This document shows, piece by piece, positions 24,804 to 35,450 of a stretch of DNA of 64,000 bases. Source of the DNA: Achatina immaculata. Its lineage: Eukaryota > Mollusca > Gastropoda > Stylommatophora > Achatinidae. Below the pieces are notes generated by a model that was not told the origin of the DNA, searched no databases, and saw nothing but the letters and a program-made list of their open reading frames with translations. Made by a program: the position numbers and the translations under genes. The DNA is taken from the NCBI GenBank assembly GCA_009760885.1, contig CM019712.1, positions 27,573,816 to 27,637,815 on the forward strand, given 5' to 3'. The stretch's first letter is position 1, and every line of letters begins with the position of its first letter.

Positions 24804-27083
24804 ACTTTATGTTTAAACAACATCCTCGAAGACTGGCAACGTGGTGCAGTCCAGACAAAAAGACTTTTAACCAGATAGACTACATATTAATCAACAAACG
24901 ATTCCGCAATGCATTACTGACAACAAAAACCATGCCAGGAGCTGACTGCAATAGTGACCATGATCCACTCTGTGGAAAAGTTAGAATAAAACTAAAGAAA
25001 GCAGGTAGAAAAGTGAGAAACATCAAACTGAATACAGAACTTCTTAAAAATGACCAAGAACTGAGAGAACAATACAAAGTTATTATAACAAATAGATACA
25101 ATGCAATAGCAAAGATAAATAGTATATATGAACAATGGGAAATGTTAAGAGATTCTATCCACCAAACTGTTAAGGAGATAATACCACCAAAAAAAGAAAC
25201 CCCTAAAAATAAATGGATGACAGACGACATCTTAGGACTGATGGACAAGAGGAGGAGGAGTAAAAATAACGAGGAAAAATATAACAAGATAAATAAAGAA
25301 ATAAGACGCAAATGCAGAGAAGCAAAAGAACTGTGGTTAAATGAGCAGTGCAGACAAAGAGAGGACTCTCATATTAAAGACAGGAAATACATGCACAAAC
25401 GAATTAATGAACTCACAGGCAGGAAAACAAAATATACCACAGGATGCCTGAAATCGAAAGAAGGTAAAATGTTAATGGGAAAAGAAGACATTGTGGACAG
25501 AGTATATCGGTGAGCTATATGGAGGAGAAAGACCAGAATTAACACCAGATACTGAAAACTGTGAGGGACCACCAATACTTGAAGATGAAATCATAGATGC
25601 CATCAAACACATGAAGAAAGGAAAAGCGACTGGGCCTGATAATATAACAATAGAAGAAATATAGGCACTAGAGGAGACAAGAATAAAAATAATAACCAAG
25701 TTACTGAATGACATTTACAACAGTGGTTATATTCCCAGTGACCTGATTAAATCCACGTTTATAGCACTACCAAAGAAACCAGGTGCAAAGGAATGTGACG
25801 ACCACCGGACTATCAGGCTCTCATGTCACATAACGAAGCTACTTCTGAGAATCATTATGAGAAGAACAAGGAAAAAGATAAAAATGGAAATAGCAGATGA
25901 ACAGTTTGGATTTGTTGAAGGAAAGGGAACACACAGTGCCATTTATGCTTTACGAAAACTAACAGAAAAAGCTTTAGAAGTACAGAAAGATCTCTACTTA
26001 TGCTTCATTGATTACACCAAGGCATTTGACAAGGTGAAACATAATGAAATTATGAAAATGCTTGAAGACATCAATATAGACGGCAAAGACCTGAGGATTG
26101 TAAAACATCTATACTGGCAGCAAGAAGCAGCAGTTCGAGTTGAAAATAGAATTGGAAAATATCAACCCATAAAACAAGGGTGCGACAAGGATGTGTACTA
26201 TCTCCAGACCTTTTTCTCTGTATAGCGAGAATATTCTAAGAACAATCATCACAGAACCAGGCATAAAAATTGGAGGATACAATATTAACAACCTTCGGTA
26301 TGCTGACGACACAGTACTGATAGCAGAGAACCAACAAGACCTGCAAAATCTCTTGGATAAAGTCGCCAAAGAAAGTGAACAGAAAGGCCTTACTTTGAAC
26401 ATCAAAAAGACAGAGACTATGGTTATATCTAAGAAACAGAATCCACCAGCATGCAGTATTAAATTAAACGGAACTGTTCTAAAGCAGGTGCAGAAATTCA
26501 AATACCTTGGAGCAGTAATAACTTCAGATGGGAAATGCAGAACAGAAATTAGGAACAGAATAGGCCAAGCAAAGACTGCATTTCAGAGAATGAGAAACAT
26601 ATTGACCAACACATCCTTATCAATGAATGTTAGAAAACGAGTACTAAAATGCTATATTGAACCTATCTTGTTATATGGAAGTGAATCATGGACAATAGGC
26701 AAGTCTGCACAAAAATCATTGGAAGCAGCAGAAATGTGGTTTATTAGAAGAATGTTGCGAATCCCCTGGACAGCAAAAATAACTAATGAAGAATGTAGGA
26801 GAAGAGCTGGAGAGACAAAAAACCTTGTCAAAAAGATAAGAGAGAGACAATGTACTTTCATAGGACATGCAATGAGAAGAGGGGGCATTGAAAATATTAT
26901 AACAACAGGAAAAATAGAAGGAAGAAGATCAAGAGGAAGACCAAGAGAAATGATACTGGACAGTCTGACGGGATGGTGTGGGAGGAGATCACCAACTGAG
27001 CTGATGGCATGCATGAAGGATCGCGTACTCTGGAGAAGCATAATAGCCAACCCCAGTCGGCACGGCACATGATGATGATGATG
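24804..27083 (+). mobile_element. LINE-A, longest copy: endonuclease end plus reverse transcriptase
   Basis: The first frame (24809-25513) starts inside an APE-type endonuclease: FNQIDYILINKRFRN and ADCNSDHDPLCGKV contain the conserved Asp-Tyr-Ile and Ser-Asp-His signatures of its C-terminal half. After a frameshift near 25513 come GKATGPDNI, FIDYTKAFDKVKHNEIMK (motif A), a one-base loss near 26180 that breaks motif B, then LRYADDTVLIA (motif C, intact), FKYLGAVITSDGK, GSESWTIGK and the C-terminal GRRSRGRPREMILDSL, ending at cggcacggcacatg plus a short (ATG)n tail. Ends: the target keeps only aataa on both sides. It interrupts the unit A-unit B junction, because the uninterrupted junction is at 28790-28805. 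Confidence 0.93.
26191..27072 (+). pseudogene. LINE-A reverse transcriptase, C-terminal 293 codons
   Basis: The longest open portion of this LINE-A. It starts just after the broken motif B and carries an intact YADD near residue 38, the thumb-like YLGAVITSDGKCRTEI and a connection region ending RSIIANPSRHGT. It is not a whole protein, because the endonuclease, fingers and motif A are in other frames upstream. Confidence 0.85.
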
Positions 27084-27298
27084 AATAAGTATTCGTTCGT
27101 TTGTTGTTGTTGTCCATGTATGCATCAGCTATGTCAGAAGAATGTGTGTATGTTGGTCTAAAACGTTGGTACCTGCTAGAGAGACTGAATCCAAGGTACG
27201 GAATTTCTGTGTCATGAACTCGTTTCTTTCCCGGTGTCACGGTCCTTCGTGTTTAATGAACAGTTACTAATGACTGTGCTTACAAAACACCTTTCTTT

Positions 27299-27400
27299 GG
27301 AGGTGCTAGTTGGCTCAGTCGGTTAGTACGCTGTTCTCTCGTGGAAGGGCGGATGTTCGTCCTACCGGAGTCGGTGTTCGAATTCCCGGTAATTCTTTTG
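27299..27400 (+). repeat. tRNA-like sequence in unit B
   Basis: tagttggctcagtcggttag is an A-box-like head and gtgttcgaattcccgg a B-box-like tail, about 50 nt apart. The spacing and an enlarged middle suggest a tRNA-derived SINE or a tRNA relic, not a working tRNA. The same element is at 29014 in unit C. Confidence 0.6.
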
Positions 27401-27839
27401 CGACTTTTCTTTCTCTCACGTCTCACTAAAGCGCTTTGTCTACCGTTTTTGCTAGGTGTAATCCTATAAACTGTATTCTCGTACTTTTCCATACGAAGGA
27501 CTCGTTGTTTATTATATATACACAAATTATTCCATCAAAATTGTATCCCATTAGCGTACACGTAATTTTATTACATGATAGTATGTTTAGTTCAAATACA
27601 TTTTATCGTCTAATCAAGTATGTACAATTCCATGTAAAGCCGTCCAAGTGACATGTTAAAAATGATGATTTGAAACAAAATAAGGAGAAACACTGTCTTA
27701 TATCCTACTGTATATTTTGCTCTCTTTACAATTATTCCCATCAGTCCCCTCATCTGCTCACATGTACGTTCATCAGTCTTGTCCATGTTTCTTTCTTCTT
27801 GTGTAACTGTTTATATATTTAACTGTTATGTTATTGTAG

Positions 27840-27860
27840 TACCTCTTTATGACAAGGAAG
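27840..27860 (+). CDS. 21-nt candidate microexon, unit B
   Basis: Flanked by ttatgttattgtag (acceptor) and gtaaaagtg (donor). It is phase 1 on both sides and codes VPLYDKE. The same 21 nt with both splice signals recurs at 29544, 48927 and, diverged, at 33633. The donor lies 31 nt before the acceptor-exon boundary of the VWA exon. That is too short for a normal animal intron, so both exons are unlikely to be in one transcript. Confidence 0.35.
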
Positions 27861-27891
27861 GTAAAAGTGTGATTTTGGTTTTTCCTTGTAG

Positions 27892-27972
27892 CACTTGATA
27901 ATAAAATGCTCTGTCTAGAACTGAATATTGTGTTAGACAGCTCGGGAAGTATCAGCGATGATGGCATTGATG
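27892..27972 (+). CDS. 81-nt VWA-like exon, unit B
   Basis: The acceptor is ggtttttccttgtag and the donor gtacgt. Phase 1-1, 27 codons: ALDNKMLCLELN then IVLDSSGSISDDGID. The hydrophobic beta strand followed by DSSGS fits the start of a von Willebrand factor A domain, where DxSxS forms the metal-ion-dependent adhesion site. A whole VWA domain is ~170-200 residues, so this exon covers only the first strand and the MIDAS loop. The rest (Rossmann-fold helices, later Thr and Asp of the MIDAS) is not seen. It would follow the signal exon at 21983 in frame. Confidence 0.5.
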
Positions 27973-28106
27973 GTACGTATAACATCGAGTTTCTGTTTCT
28001 TGTTTTCTCGTTTTACCTTGAGCAAGACGTGCACATAGCAAAATGACACAGTTGCTCCTGTACTCGGCTTGACTGGTAGAAAAGAAAACACACTTTGTTA
28101 TCATAG

Positions 28107-28234
28107 AGACAGATATCCAGAGCATGTTTCATGAGATCAACAGCGACATGCTTCGCAGGGAGTGGGCCAAGCAACTCTCAGACAGCGGGCCTTACACGGA
28201 TCTACTGTCCTGGGCCTGCAGGAGTTCGTTGTGA
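28107..28234 (+). CDS. candidate terminal exon, unit B
   Basis: After tttgttatcatag, a phase 1 entry gives (E)TDIQSMFHEINSDML, then RREWAKQLSDSGPYTDLL and SWACRSSL, then TGA: 42 codons. It is in frame with the 81-nt exon if the 134-nt intervening sequence (gtacgt...catag) is spliced. No donor is evident before the stop, so it would end the protein at about 90 residues. The block occurs in five units with the reading frame largely kept. I recognise no family. A spurious frame over a repeated non-coding segment is the main alternative. Confidence 0.35.
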
Positions 28235-29595
28235 TGTGCGGGCCGAAGATAAGGTCCCCATGATATGATATACTAAGACTGGATAAGTGGATCGTCTCTT
28301 AATGTTATGATGGACATAATTCATTAAACACGAACACCTGGTATGGAAGGGTAGGGGTAGGGGAGTTGAAGAAATCTTGGAGGTGGGGTAAAGAGAAAAA
28401 GATCCCTCTCTAGATTCAAGTACATCACAGCACAGTCATCGCAGGACAGGGACAACCAGTGCACATACCTTACGTTGGTTACTGAAACGGCAAAGGTACA
28501 GAGAGATGATTGTCCTGTCCCTACTGACGCTCCTCATTAGATCAGTGTTATCATTATAAAAACAAGCATTCTCCATGTACTTTTCATTAGGTTATACTTT
28601 TTGTATCTTTATTGGTGATACAAATTTCTTCTACAGATAAGATTTTATTTGAAATGCATGTGATGTGATGAACGTATACCAGAAAGAAAGGAGAACTGTG
28701 ACAACGGTGTCTGAGAAGACAGTGCACAAAAGCCTCGTTGTTTCCTATTTATAAAAAACATTGTTCCTGAAACTATACCTGAAACTAACTTCATGTAATA
28801 AGTATTCGTTCGTTTGTTGTTATTGTCCAAGTATGCATCAGCCATGGCAGAAGATCGTGTGTTTGTTTGTCTAAAAAGTTGGAACCTACTAGAGAGACTG
28901 AATCTAAGCTACGGAATTTCTGTGTCATGAACTCGCTTCTTTCCGAGTGTTAGAATCCTGCGTGTCTACGGAACAGTTACTAATGACTGTACTTACAAAA
29001 TAGCTTTCTTTGGAGGTGCTAGTTGGCTCAATCGGTTAATACGCTGTTCTCTCGTGGAAGAGCGGGTGTTCATCCTACCGGAGTCCGTGTTCGAATCCCT
29101 GGTAATTCTTTGCGATATTTCTTTCTCTCACGCCTCACTAAAGCGTTTTGTCTACGGTTTTTGCTAGGTGTAATCCTATAAAACTGTATTCTCGTACTTT
29201 TCCATACGAAACTCTCGTTGTATACAAAAATTATTCCATCAAAATTGTATCCCATTAGCATAAACCTCATTTCATTACATGATAGTATGTTTAGTTCAAA
29301 TACATTTTTCCGTCTAATCAAGTATGTACAATTCCGTGTAAAGCAGTCCAAGTGACATGTTAAAAATGAAGATTTGAAACAAAATAAGGAGAAACACTGT
29401 CTTATATCCTACTGTATATTGTGCTTTCTTTACAATTATTCCCATCAGTCCCTTCATCTGCTCACATGTACTTTCATCAGTCTTGTCCAAGTTTCTTTCT
29501 TCTTGTGTAACTGTTTATATATTTAACTGTTATGTTATTGTAGTACCTCTTTATGACAAGGAAGGTAAAAGTGTGATTTTGGTTTTTCCTTGTAG

Positions 29596-29676
29596 CACTT
29601 GATAATAAAATGCTCTGTCTAGAACTGAATATTGTGATAGACAGCTCGGGAAGTATCGGCGATGATGGCATTGATG
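29596..29676 (+). CDS. 81-nt VWA-like exon, unit C
   Basis: Same length, phase and splice signals as the unit B exon. It differs by Val-Leu-Asp to Val-Ile-Asp and Ile-Ser-Asp to Ile-Gly-Asp, so it reads IVIDSSGSIGDDGID. The changes are conservative and the frame is kept. SIG is closer to the usual DSSGSIG wording of VWA domains. Confidence 0.5.
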
Positions 29677-29812
29677 GTACGTATAACATCGAGTTTCTGT
29701 TTCTTGTTTTCTCGTTTTACCTTTTAGCACAGACGTGCACATAGCAAAATGGCACAGCTGCTCCTGTACTCGGCTTGACTGGTAGAAAAGAAAACACACT
29801 TTGTTGTCATAG

Positions 29813-29940
29813 AGACAGACATCCAGAGCATGTTTCATGAGATCAACAGCGACATGCTTCGCAGGGAGTGGGCCAAGCAACTCTCAGACAGCGGGCCTTA
29901 CACGGATCTACTGTCCTGGGCCTGCAGGAGTTCATTGTGA
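29813..29940 (+). CDS. candidate terminal exon, unit C
   Basis: 128 nt and 42 codons, as in unit B, with the same ending SWACRSSL and stop. The entry site is ttgttgtcatag. Protein-level identity with unit B appears complete apart from synonymous changes and the first residue context. Confidence 0.35.
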
Positions 29941-30420
29941 TGTGCGGGCCGAAGATAAGGTCCCCATGCATGATATATTAAGACTGGTTAAGTGGGTCGT
30001 CTCTTAATGTTATGATGGACATAATTCATTAAACACGAACACCTGGTATGGAAGGGTAGGGGTAGGGGAGGTGAAGAAATCTTGAAGGCGGGGGGAGGGG
30101 GGGGGGGAGAAGAGAGAGAAAAAGCTCCTTCTTTGGATTCTTATCCATCACAGCACAATCAGCGCATGGCAGAGACAATCAGTGCACATACCTTACGTTA
30201 GTTGAACAGATAAGGGAATATCCTGTCTCTACTGACGTACGTCCTGAGATCAGTGTTTCATACAATAACAGACATTCTCTGTGTGTTTCAATAGGTCGCA
30301 CTTACTGCGTATTTATTCGCGGTTCAAACTTCTTTCACAGTTAACGTTTTATTTGAAATAGATTTGAGGTGATGAACTTAGAAAGAAATGAGAATTGTGA
30401 CAACGATGTCTGAGAAGACA

Positions 30421-30645
30421 GTACACAGAGTCATTCCCGATAAGAATCATACACCGTTCTCTTAAAAGGCAACTCGAATACAGCAAACAATTTAAAGAAG
30501 TACTACATATCATATTACACTAATTCTCATATTACAGATGAATTAAGAACTCGCATTTACAAATTCTAAAATATAAAAGGAATCGAAAGTAGAATCAGAT
30601 GAAGAAGAAGCAGAACAGAAGAAGAAGAAGAAGAAGTGTAATCTT
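30421..30645 (+). mobile_element. possible retroelement 3' end with (GAA)n tail
   Basis: A short broken reading (HITDELRTRIYKF, then IKGIESRIR) runs into (GAA)n at about 30601-30637. A similar (GAA)n tail ends the RNase H-bearing LINE at 42320-42345. No catalytic motif is present, so the class is not established. Confidence 0.35.
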
Positions 30646-31224
30646 GTCTGGTTTTATTTCACACTTTTCCCTGGCAAGACAAGTGTTCTGTGCCCAACAC
30701 AGTTAATTACAAAGATATATTAGAATGATTAACTAAAGAGGTAAATTATGAAAATAAATTAACCAAGTAAATCATAGATAATAATTAGAAATATAACATT
30801 TAATAGCATATTAGAAAAGTAAATAATAAGAAAAATGAATAATATCAGGTGGAAACAATGAACGCTCAGACAAAAAAGAAACATCATACCTTACCTCGAC
30901 ATCGGAAACATTTAAATGTCACAGTACCAGTATCTCAGTATTACACAGAATGTTTATATTAACTCTAAACTACGAGTATAAAGCACAAATCATTCCTAAG
31001 ATTCATACTCTCAGTAACATCCAGAACAGCGAACACACCAGCAACACGTTCAAAGCACAGTTCTATTTCCTGTGTACAACAAAGCGGTAATGTCAGAACA
31101 TGGCGAAACAGCGGGGTCATCATCACGATACAGGTCGCTGCAGACATGATACGGTCAGTGCATTCCGAGGAAGTACTGACCAACCATTATAGCTGGGGGT
31201 CCAACCAGTAAGATCGATTCTGGA
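30646..31224. other. no gene recognised
   Basis: AT-rich. A 72-codon minus frame (31183-30965) has no recognisable family, repeat or splice support. Confidence 0.4.
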
Positions 31225-31475
31225 CTAGAATTCATTCATTCATTCATTCAGTGGTACAATCTTTTGGGAACTGTCTCCATATCAGCTATCCTGAAGGCCT
31301 ATCGGTTATAAGCAGGATGCCCTGTTGTTGGTGCATCCATATGCAACAAAACTGCCTTACTGCCACCTTCACCTTCGTCATTCTCTCTTTATTTTCCCCA
31401 TTAAAGTTTTCTTCTAAAGTTTTCTCCAACCACTTATGATGTTTAATACGCCCGAATTGCCTTCCAGACTTTAAA
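31225..31475 (-). mobile_element. LINE-D, diverged 3' fragment
   Basis: Starts with (ATTC)n at about 31230-31250 and continues with diverged LINE-D 3' sequence (gaaggcctatcggtt, gcaggatgccctgttg, ttggtgcatccata). It is more diverged from 16725-17000 than the other copies, so likely older. Confidence 0.75.
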
Positions 31476-32100
31476 TACCCTATAATATATCAATTGAAAC
31501 AATAATGAAAAATCCAGTTGTGTAACTTAACAAATCAAGGGCGTTAATTTACAACATTTAAAATAAAGTTATTCACTATATCCAGGAGATATCATGCTAC
31601 AGGACCAGAGATTCACATGGTTAAACTGTTTCAGTATTTTAGTTACTAATGAGATAATGTGGGGGAGGGGATTATTTTTATAACATTCTGACATATGATG
31701 AAAACTGTGCATGAGGTAAACTAGTCTGAGAAACTGTGTCTAAGATTTTAGCAAAGAGTTTGTTTACTGCTGGTTGAAGAAAGGCGAGAACAAGAAATAA
31801 TCGTATACGGACACTAATATAACGGCGTTTTTCTTTTAAGAAGAAGGTTGTGATTCTGGCAGATGTTAACTATATATCCTACATTCACCCTCCCCTTGGC
31901 CCCTCACCGCTACCCCTTGTATTCTGTCTATCAGCTACAGAGAGAATACAAGGCTAGCCCGTACGTTGTCAAATAGAAGTGCATAGTTCCAGTGGATGAC
32001 AAAAGAAGGCTAAGATGAAAAATGAAAGAAACAGCAGCCGTATCCAGAGCTAAGTTTCGAAGTCTTTGACTTTTCCTGAATTATCCAGACTTCAGTGGAT
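31476..32100. other. no gene seen
   Basis: Non-coding sequence up to the 39-bp minisatellite. Nothing recognised. Confidence 0.45.
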
Positions 32101-32104
32101 ATTC

Positions 32105-33478
32105 CTGGGACTGCTCAGTCCCCTCGTTGTTATACAGAAGCAGGGGAGATAAATCTATCCCCTCGTTGTTATACAGAAGCAGGGGAGATAAATCTATCCC
32201 TTCGTTGTTATACAGAAGCAGGGGAGATAAATCTATCCCTTCGTTGTTATACAGAAGCAGGGGAGATAAATCTATCCCTTCGTTGTTATACAGAAGCAGG
32301 GGAGATAAATCTATCCCCTCGTTGTTATACAGAAGCAGGGGAGATAAATCTATCCCTTCGTTGTTATACAGAAGCAGGGGAGAGAAATCTATCACCTCGT
32401 TGTTATACAGAAGCAGGGGAGATAAATCTATCCCTTCGTTGTTATACAGAAGCAGGGGAGAGAAACCTATCCCTTCGTTGTTATACAGAAGCAGGGGAGA
32501 GAAATCTATCCCTTCGTTGTTATACAGAAGCAGGGGAGAGAAATCTATCCCTTCGTTGTTATACAGAAGCAGGGGAGAGAAATCTATCCCCTCGTTGTAT
32601 ACAGAAGCAAGGAGAGAAATCTATCCCCTCGTTGTTATACAGAAGCAAGGGAGAGAAATCTATCCCTTCGTTGTTATACAGAAGCAAGGGAGAGAAATCT
32701 ATCCCCTCGTTGTTATACAGAAGCAAGGGAGAGAAATCTATCCCCTCGTTGTTATACAGAAGCAAGGGAGAGAAATCTATCCCTTCGTTGTTATACAGAA
32801 GCAGGGGAGAGAAATCTATCCCCTCGTTGTTATACAGAAACAAGGGAGAGAAATCTATCCCTTCGTTGTTATACAGAAGCAGGGGAGAGAAATCTATCAC
32901 CTCGTTGTTATACAGAAGCAAGGGAGAGAAATCTATCCCTTCGTTGTTATACAGAAGCAGGGGAGAGAAATCTATCACCTCGTTGTTATACAGAAGCAAG
33001 GGAGAGAAATCTATCCCTTCGTTGTTATACAGAAGCAGGGGAGAGAAATCTATCACCTCGTTGTTATACAGAAGCAAGGGAGAGAAATCTATCCCCTCGT
33101 TGTTATACAGAAGCAAGGGAGAGAAATCTATCCCTTCGTTGTTATACAGAAGCAAGGGAGAGAAATCTATCCCCTCGTTGTTATACAGAAGCAAGGGAGA
33201 GAAATCTATCCCTTCGTTGTTATACAGAAGCAGGGGAGAGAAATCTATCACCTCGTTGTTATACAGAAGCAGGGGAGAGAAATCTATCCCCTCGTTGTTA
33301 TACAGAAGCAAGGGAGAGAAATCTATCCCCTCGTTGTTATACAGAAGCAGGGGAGAGAAATCTATCCCCTCGTTGTTATACAGAAGCAGGGGAGAGAAAT
33401 CTATCACCTCGTTGTTATACAGAAGCAAGGGAGAGAAACCTATCCCCTCGTTGTTATACAGAAGCAGGCGGGAGAAAC
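32105..33478. repeat. 39-bp minisatellite
   Basis: About 35 copies of a 39-bp unit (tcgttgttatacagaagcag plus gggagagaaatctatccc). Variants follow a gradient: gataaat units dominate the left part, gagaaat the rest, and aagcaggg/aagcaaggg alternate. A one-base loss near 32598 switches the forward frames. Because 39 is divisible by three, frames up to 483 codons stay open on the plus strand and 383 on the minus (13-residue period such as IDFSPLLLYNNEG). I judge these non-coding. Confidence 0.95.
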
Positions 33479-33559
33479 CTACTAGACATAGAACATACAC
33501 GGTGTTAGAAATATTTACAGTAACATTTTTTACCATTTGTCTGTGAGACACCAGGTAGA

Positions 33560-33860
33560 GAGTGATCTTTTTTGTTTCGTCGTATTTGTCTGTGGGTAAA
33601 CAGGTAAGATTGTTATTTTTTCTTTCTTGTAGAACCTTTTTGTGAGATGGAAGGTAAAAGTGTGAGTTAGTTTTTTTTCTTGTTGAACTGGATACGATGA
33701 TGGACATCACAAAAAGTATCCTAAGGACAGACTATAATAAGTAGAAATCCTTTGATGAAGGGCCCAACATTAGCGTCGGTACAACTAACCCTGAGTATCT
33801 GTGTGTTGCTTTTTTACGTTTAGCAGAAACGTGCATATACCTTTTTATACGAAAATGCAC
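33560..33860 (+). pseudogene. VWA-type unit relic F
   Basis: Keeps a 21-nt exon-like piece at 33633-33653 (acceptor tttcttgtag, donor gtaaaag, reading EPFCEME in phase 1) and a decayed counterpart of the VWA exon after tttttttcttgttg, where the acceptor AG and the DSSGS coding are lost. Confidence 0.5.
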
Positions 33861-35450
33861 CTGTCTAGGTCCTCCTTCGAACAGGTAAAATTTTCCTTGC
33901 AGTTGTTTTCATTTCTAGCATAGTCTCGTGTATATGGGTCACATATGTATATAACGTTTTGCTTATATCGTTTTCACACAGACAGGCTGTCTTGTGAGCA
34001 GTGTATAGAGCCTTTGAGACAGTCTCTTGATTTGGAGGCTGTGTGTCCAGTGTTTCATGCACTAAACAATAGAGTCTCCTGGAATGTACGATTCAAGATG
34101 GAGTTTAGTTTGAGTGAGAGTTTGCTCCAATCTGGAAACATTTTCTCCCACAAGTTTGTAACGTTCTGTTTCTAATCAAAAACCGATGAGAATAAACATA
34201 ATTTCCTGTTTGTGTAGAAAAGAACTGCACTCTTAGCCCCATCTGGCTTTCTGCTGTAACATGAACTGCATTTGGAATCGTGAGATAAAATGGGCTGTCA
34301 TGTGATGCAACAGCAATCTAGACCAAAATAATAAACAGCAGCTGATGACTGCGAAAACAGGCCTTGACCTTTTGTCTCTCAGCTTCTGTTTCCTGACCTG
34401 ACTCCTGGTTTTCTTCTGGCATATCTTGTAGGTCAATGTTGGCTTCTCTCTATAATGTCCATCCTTATTTATCTCTAGATCCTGCCCTTGTCATCTCTCT
34501 AGTGTGAACATTTTTAGTTTGTTTCTACTTACCGATTCTCTGTTAGTTTACCGGCCGCTGCTTTCCTAGCAGAGCTGACCAGTAACGTCGAGAAAAGTTT
34601 GTAAAGTTCATTGTTTATTGTTATCAAATCTCTGTTCTTTGCTTCTGATAATTTCTGTGGATCTATCATCATCATCAGGTGCCGTGCCGACTGGCGTTGG
34701 CTATTATGCTTCTCCAGAGTACACGATCCTTCTGGACATCATAATTTTATAATTCTTTTTATATAAAGAATGCCTCTTCTTCTTCTTTTTCTTCTTCTTC
34801 TTCTTCTCAATGTAACAAGGATAAAAAAAAGAACGAAGGGACAAGTGGATATAAAGTTTAGAACATGAACAGTTCTCATTGACTTTTTATACACATCATA
34901 AATGGTTTTCAGCCATGACAGAAAACTGTCCAGCAGTATGACTCTTATCAGATCTGTCGTAGTATATATCCATACGTCTCACCATATAAGTCTCACCTGC
35001 TTATATGACGCACATGCATATTATATGCACTTAAGACGGGCATGCGAAGTATCTCTTCAAAGAGAGATCGTCAGTGTAAGCTTATTTATAAATGTTTTGT
35101 TGTAGTTACTTCCCCTAGCTATATAGTAAATCTTGCACTAGTTGTTTTAGCATCTCCATTTTTTGAAGTATTGTAGTGTTTTCTTTATTTATGAACACAC
35201 ACAAGTATAGTTCTGAATGTTCTTTGTCCCGTATGATAGATTATAACACTAATCTGTTATATTTCCACAGAAGAAAAGAAATAATTCAAACTTGATCCTG
35301 TCTCCATGAACATCTTACGAACTTTCTCGCTGCAGCCACGCTGTGTAAGTTCTGAAGTCTATACAAGTTAAAGGAAAATATGATTAAACGAAAAATAATG
35401 ATCAATAAAGTCGTTTAGTAACATGTTTTCACTTGTCTATATTGGTTATG
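33861..35450 (+). repeat. segmental duplication S1, left copy
   Basis: 34230-34670 and 34880-35410 align by eye with 52500-53340 and 53450-55440 (ctggctttctgctgtaacat, gatcctgcccttgtcatctc, ctgctgcagcca-type words). It contains one copy of the 25-bp unit (34565-34589) that is amplified in the right copy. At 35271-35344 a 74-nt block is bounded by atttccacag and gtaagt in both copies but has stops in all frames. Confidence 0.8.
34665..34731 (-). mobile_element. LINE-A, very short 3' insertion
   Basis: (ATC)n then ggtgccgtgccgactggcgt and tattatgcttctccagagta, matching the last ~60 bp of LINE-A in reverse. It is absent from the paralogous position near 53340, so it inserted after the S1 duplication or was lost there. 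Confidence 0.85.

Larger units (their letters stand above)
27084..28798 (+). repeat. VWA-type tandem unit B (~1.71 kb)
   Basis: The unit starts taagtattcgttcgtttgtt and repeats at 28799, an offset of 1713-1715 bp. Order inside: tRNA-like element (27299), 21-nt exon (27840), 81-nt VWA-like exon (27892), conserved block with stop (28107), g-rich spacer, and cagaaagaaaggagaactgt near the end. Identity with unit C looks high by eye throughout, including the intronic parts, so the duplication is fairly recent. Confidence 0.85.
28799..30420 (+). repeat. VWA-type tandem unit C
   Basis: Second full unit, in tandem with B and in the same order. It contains a tRNA-like sequence (29014-29110, A box ttggctcaatcgg, B box gtgttcgaatccc), a 21-nt exon (29544-29564), a VWA-like exon (29596-29676) and the conserved block (29813-29940). 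It is similar to B up to about 30400 (gacaacgatgtctgagaaga) and then ends in unrelated DNA. Confidence 0.85.

Noticed and set aside
27299..27400. functional tRNA gene
   Set aside because: A- and B-box-like words are present, but the spacing and arms do not give a proper cloverleaf. It is repeated within the duplicated units, which fits a SINE.
32095..33546. 483-, 452- and 383-codon frames with 13-residue periods
   Set aside because: Readings of the 39-bp minisatellite. Several overlapping frames cannot all be genes, and none has flanking exon signals.
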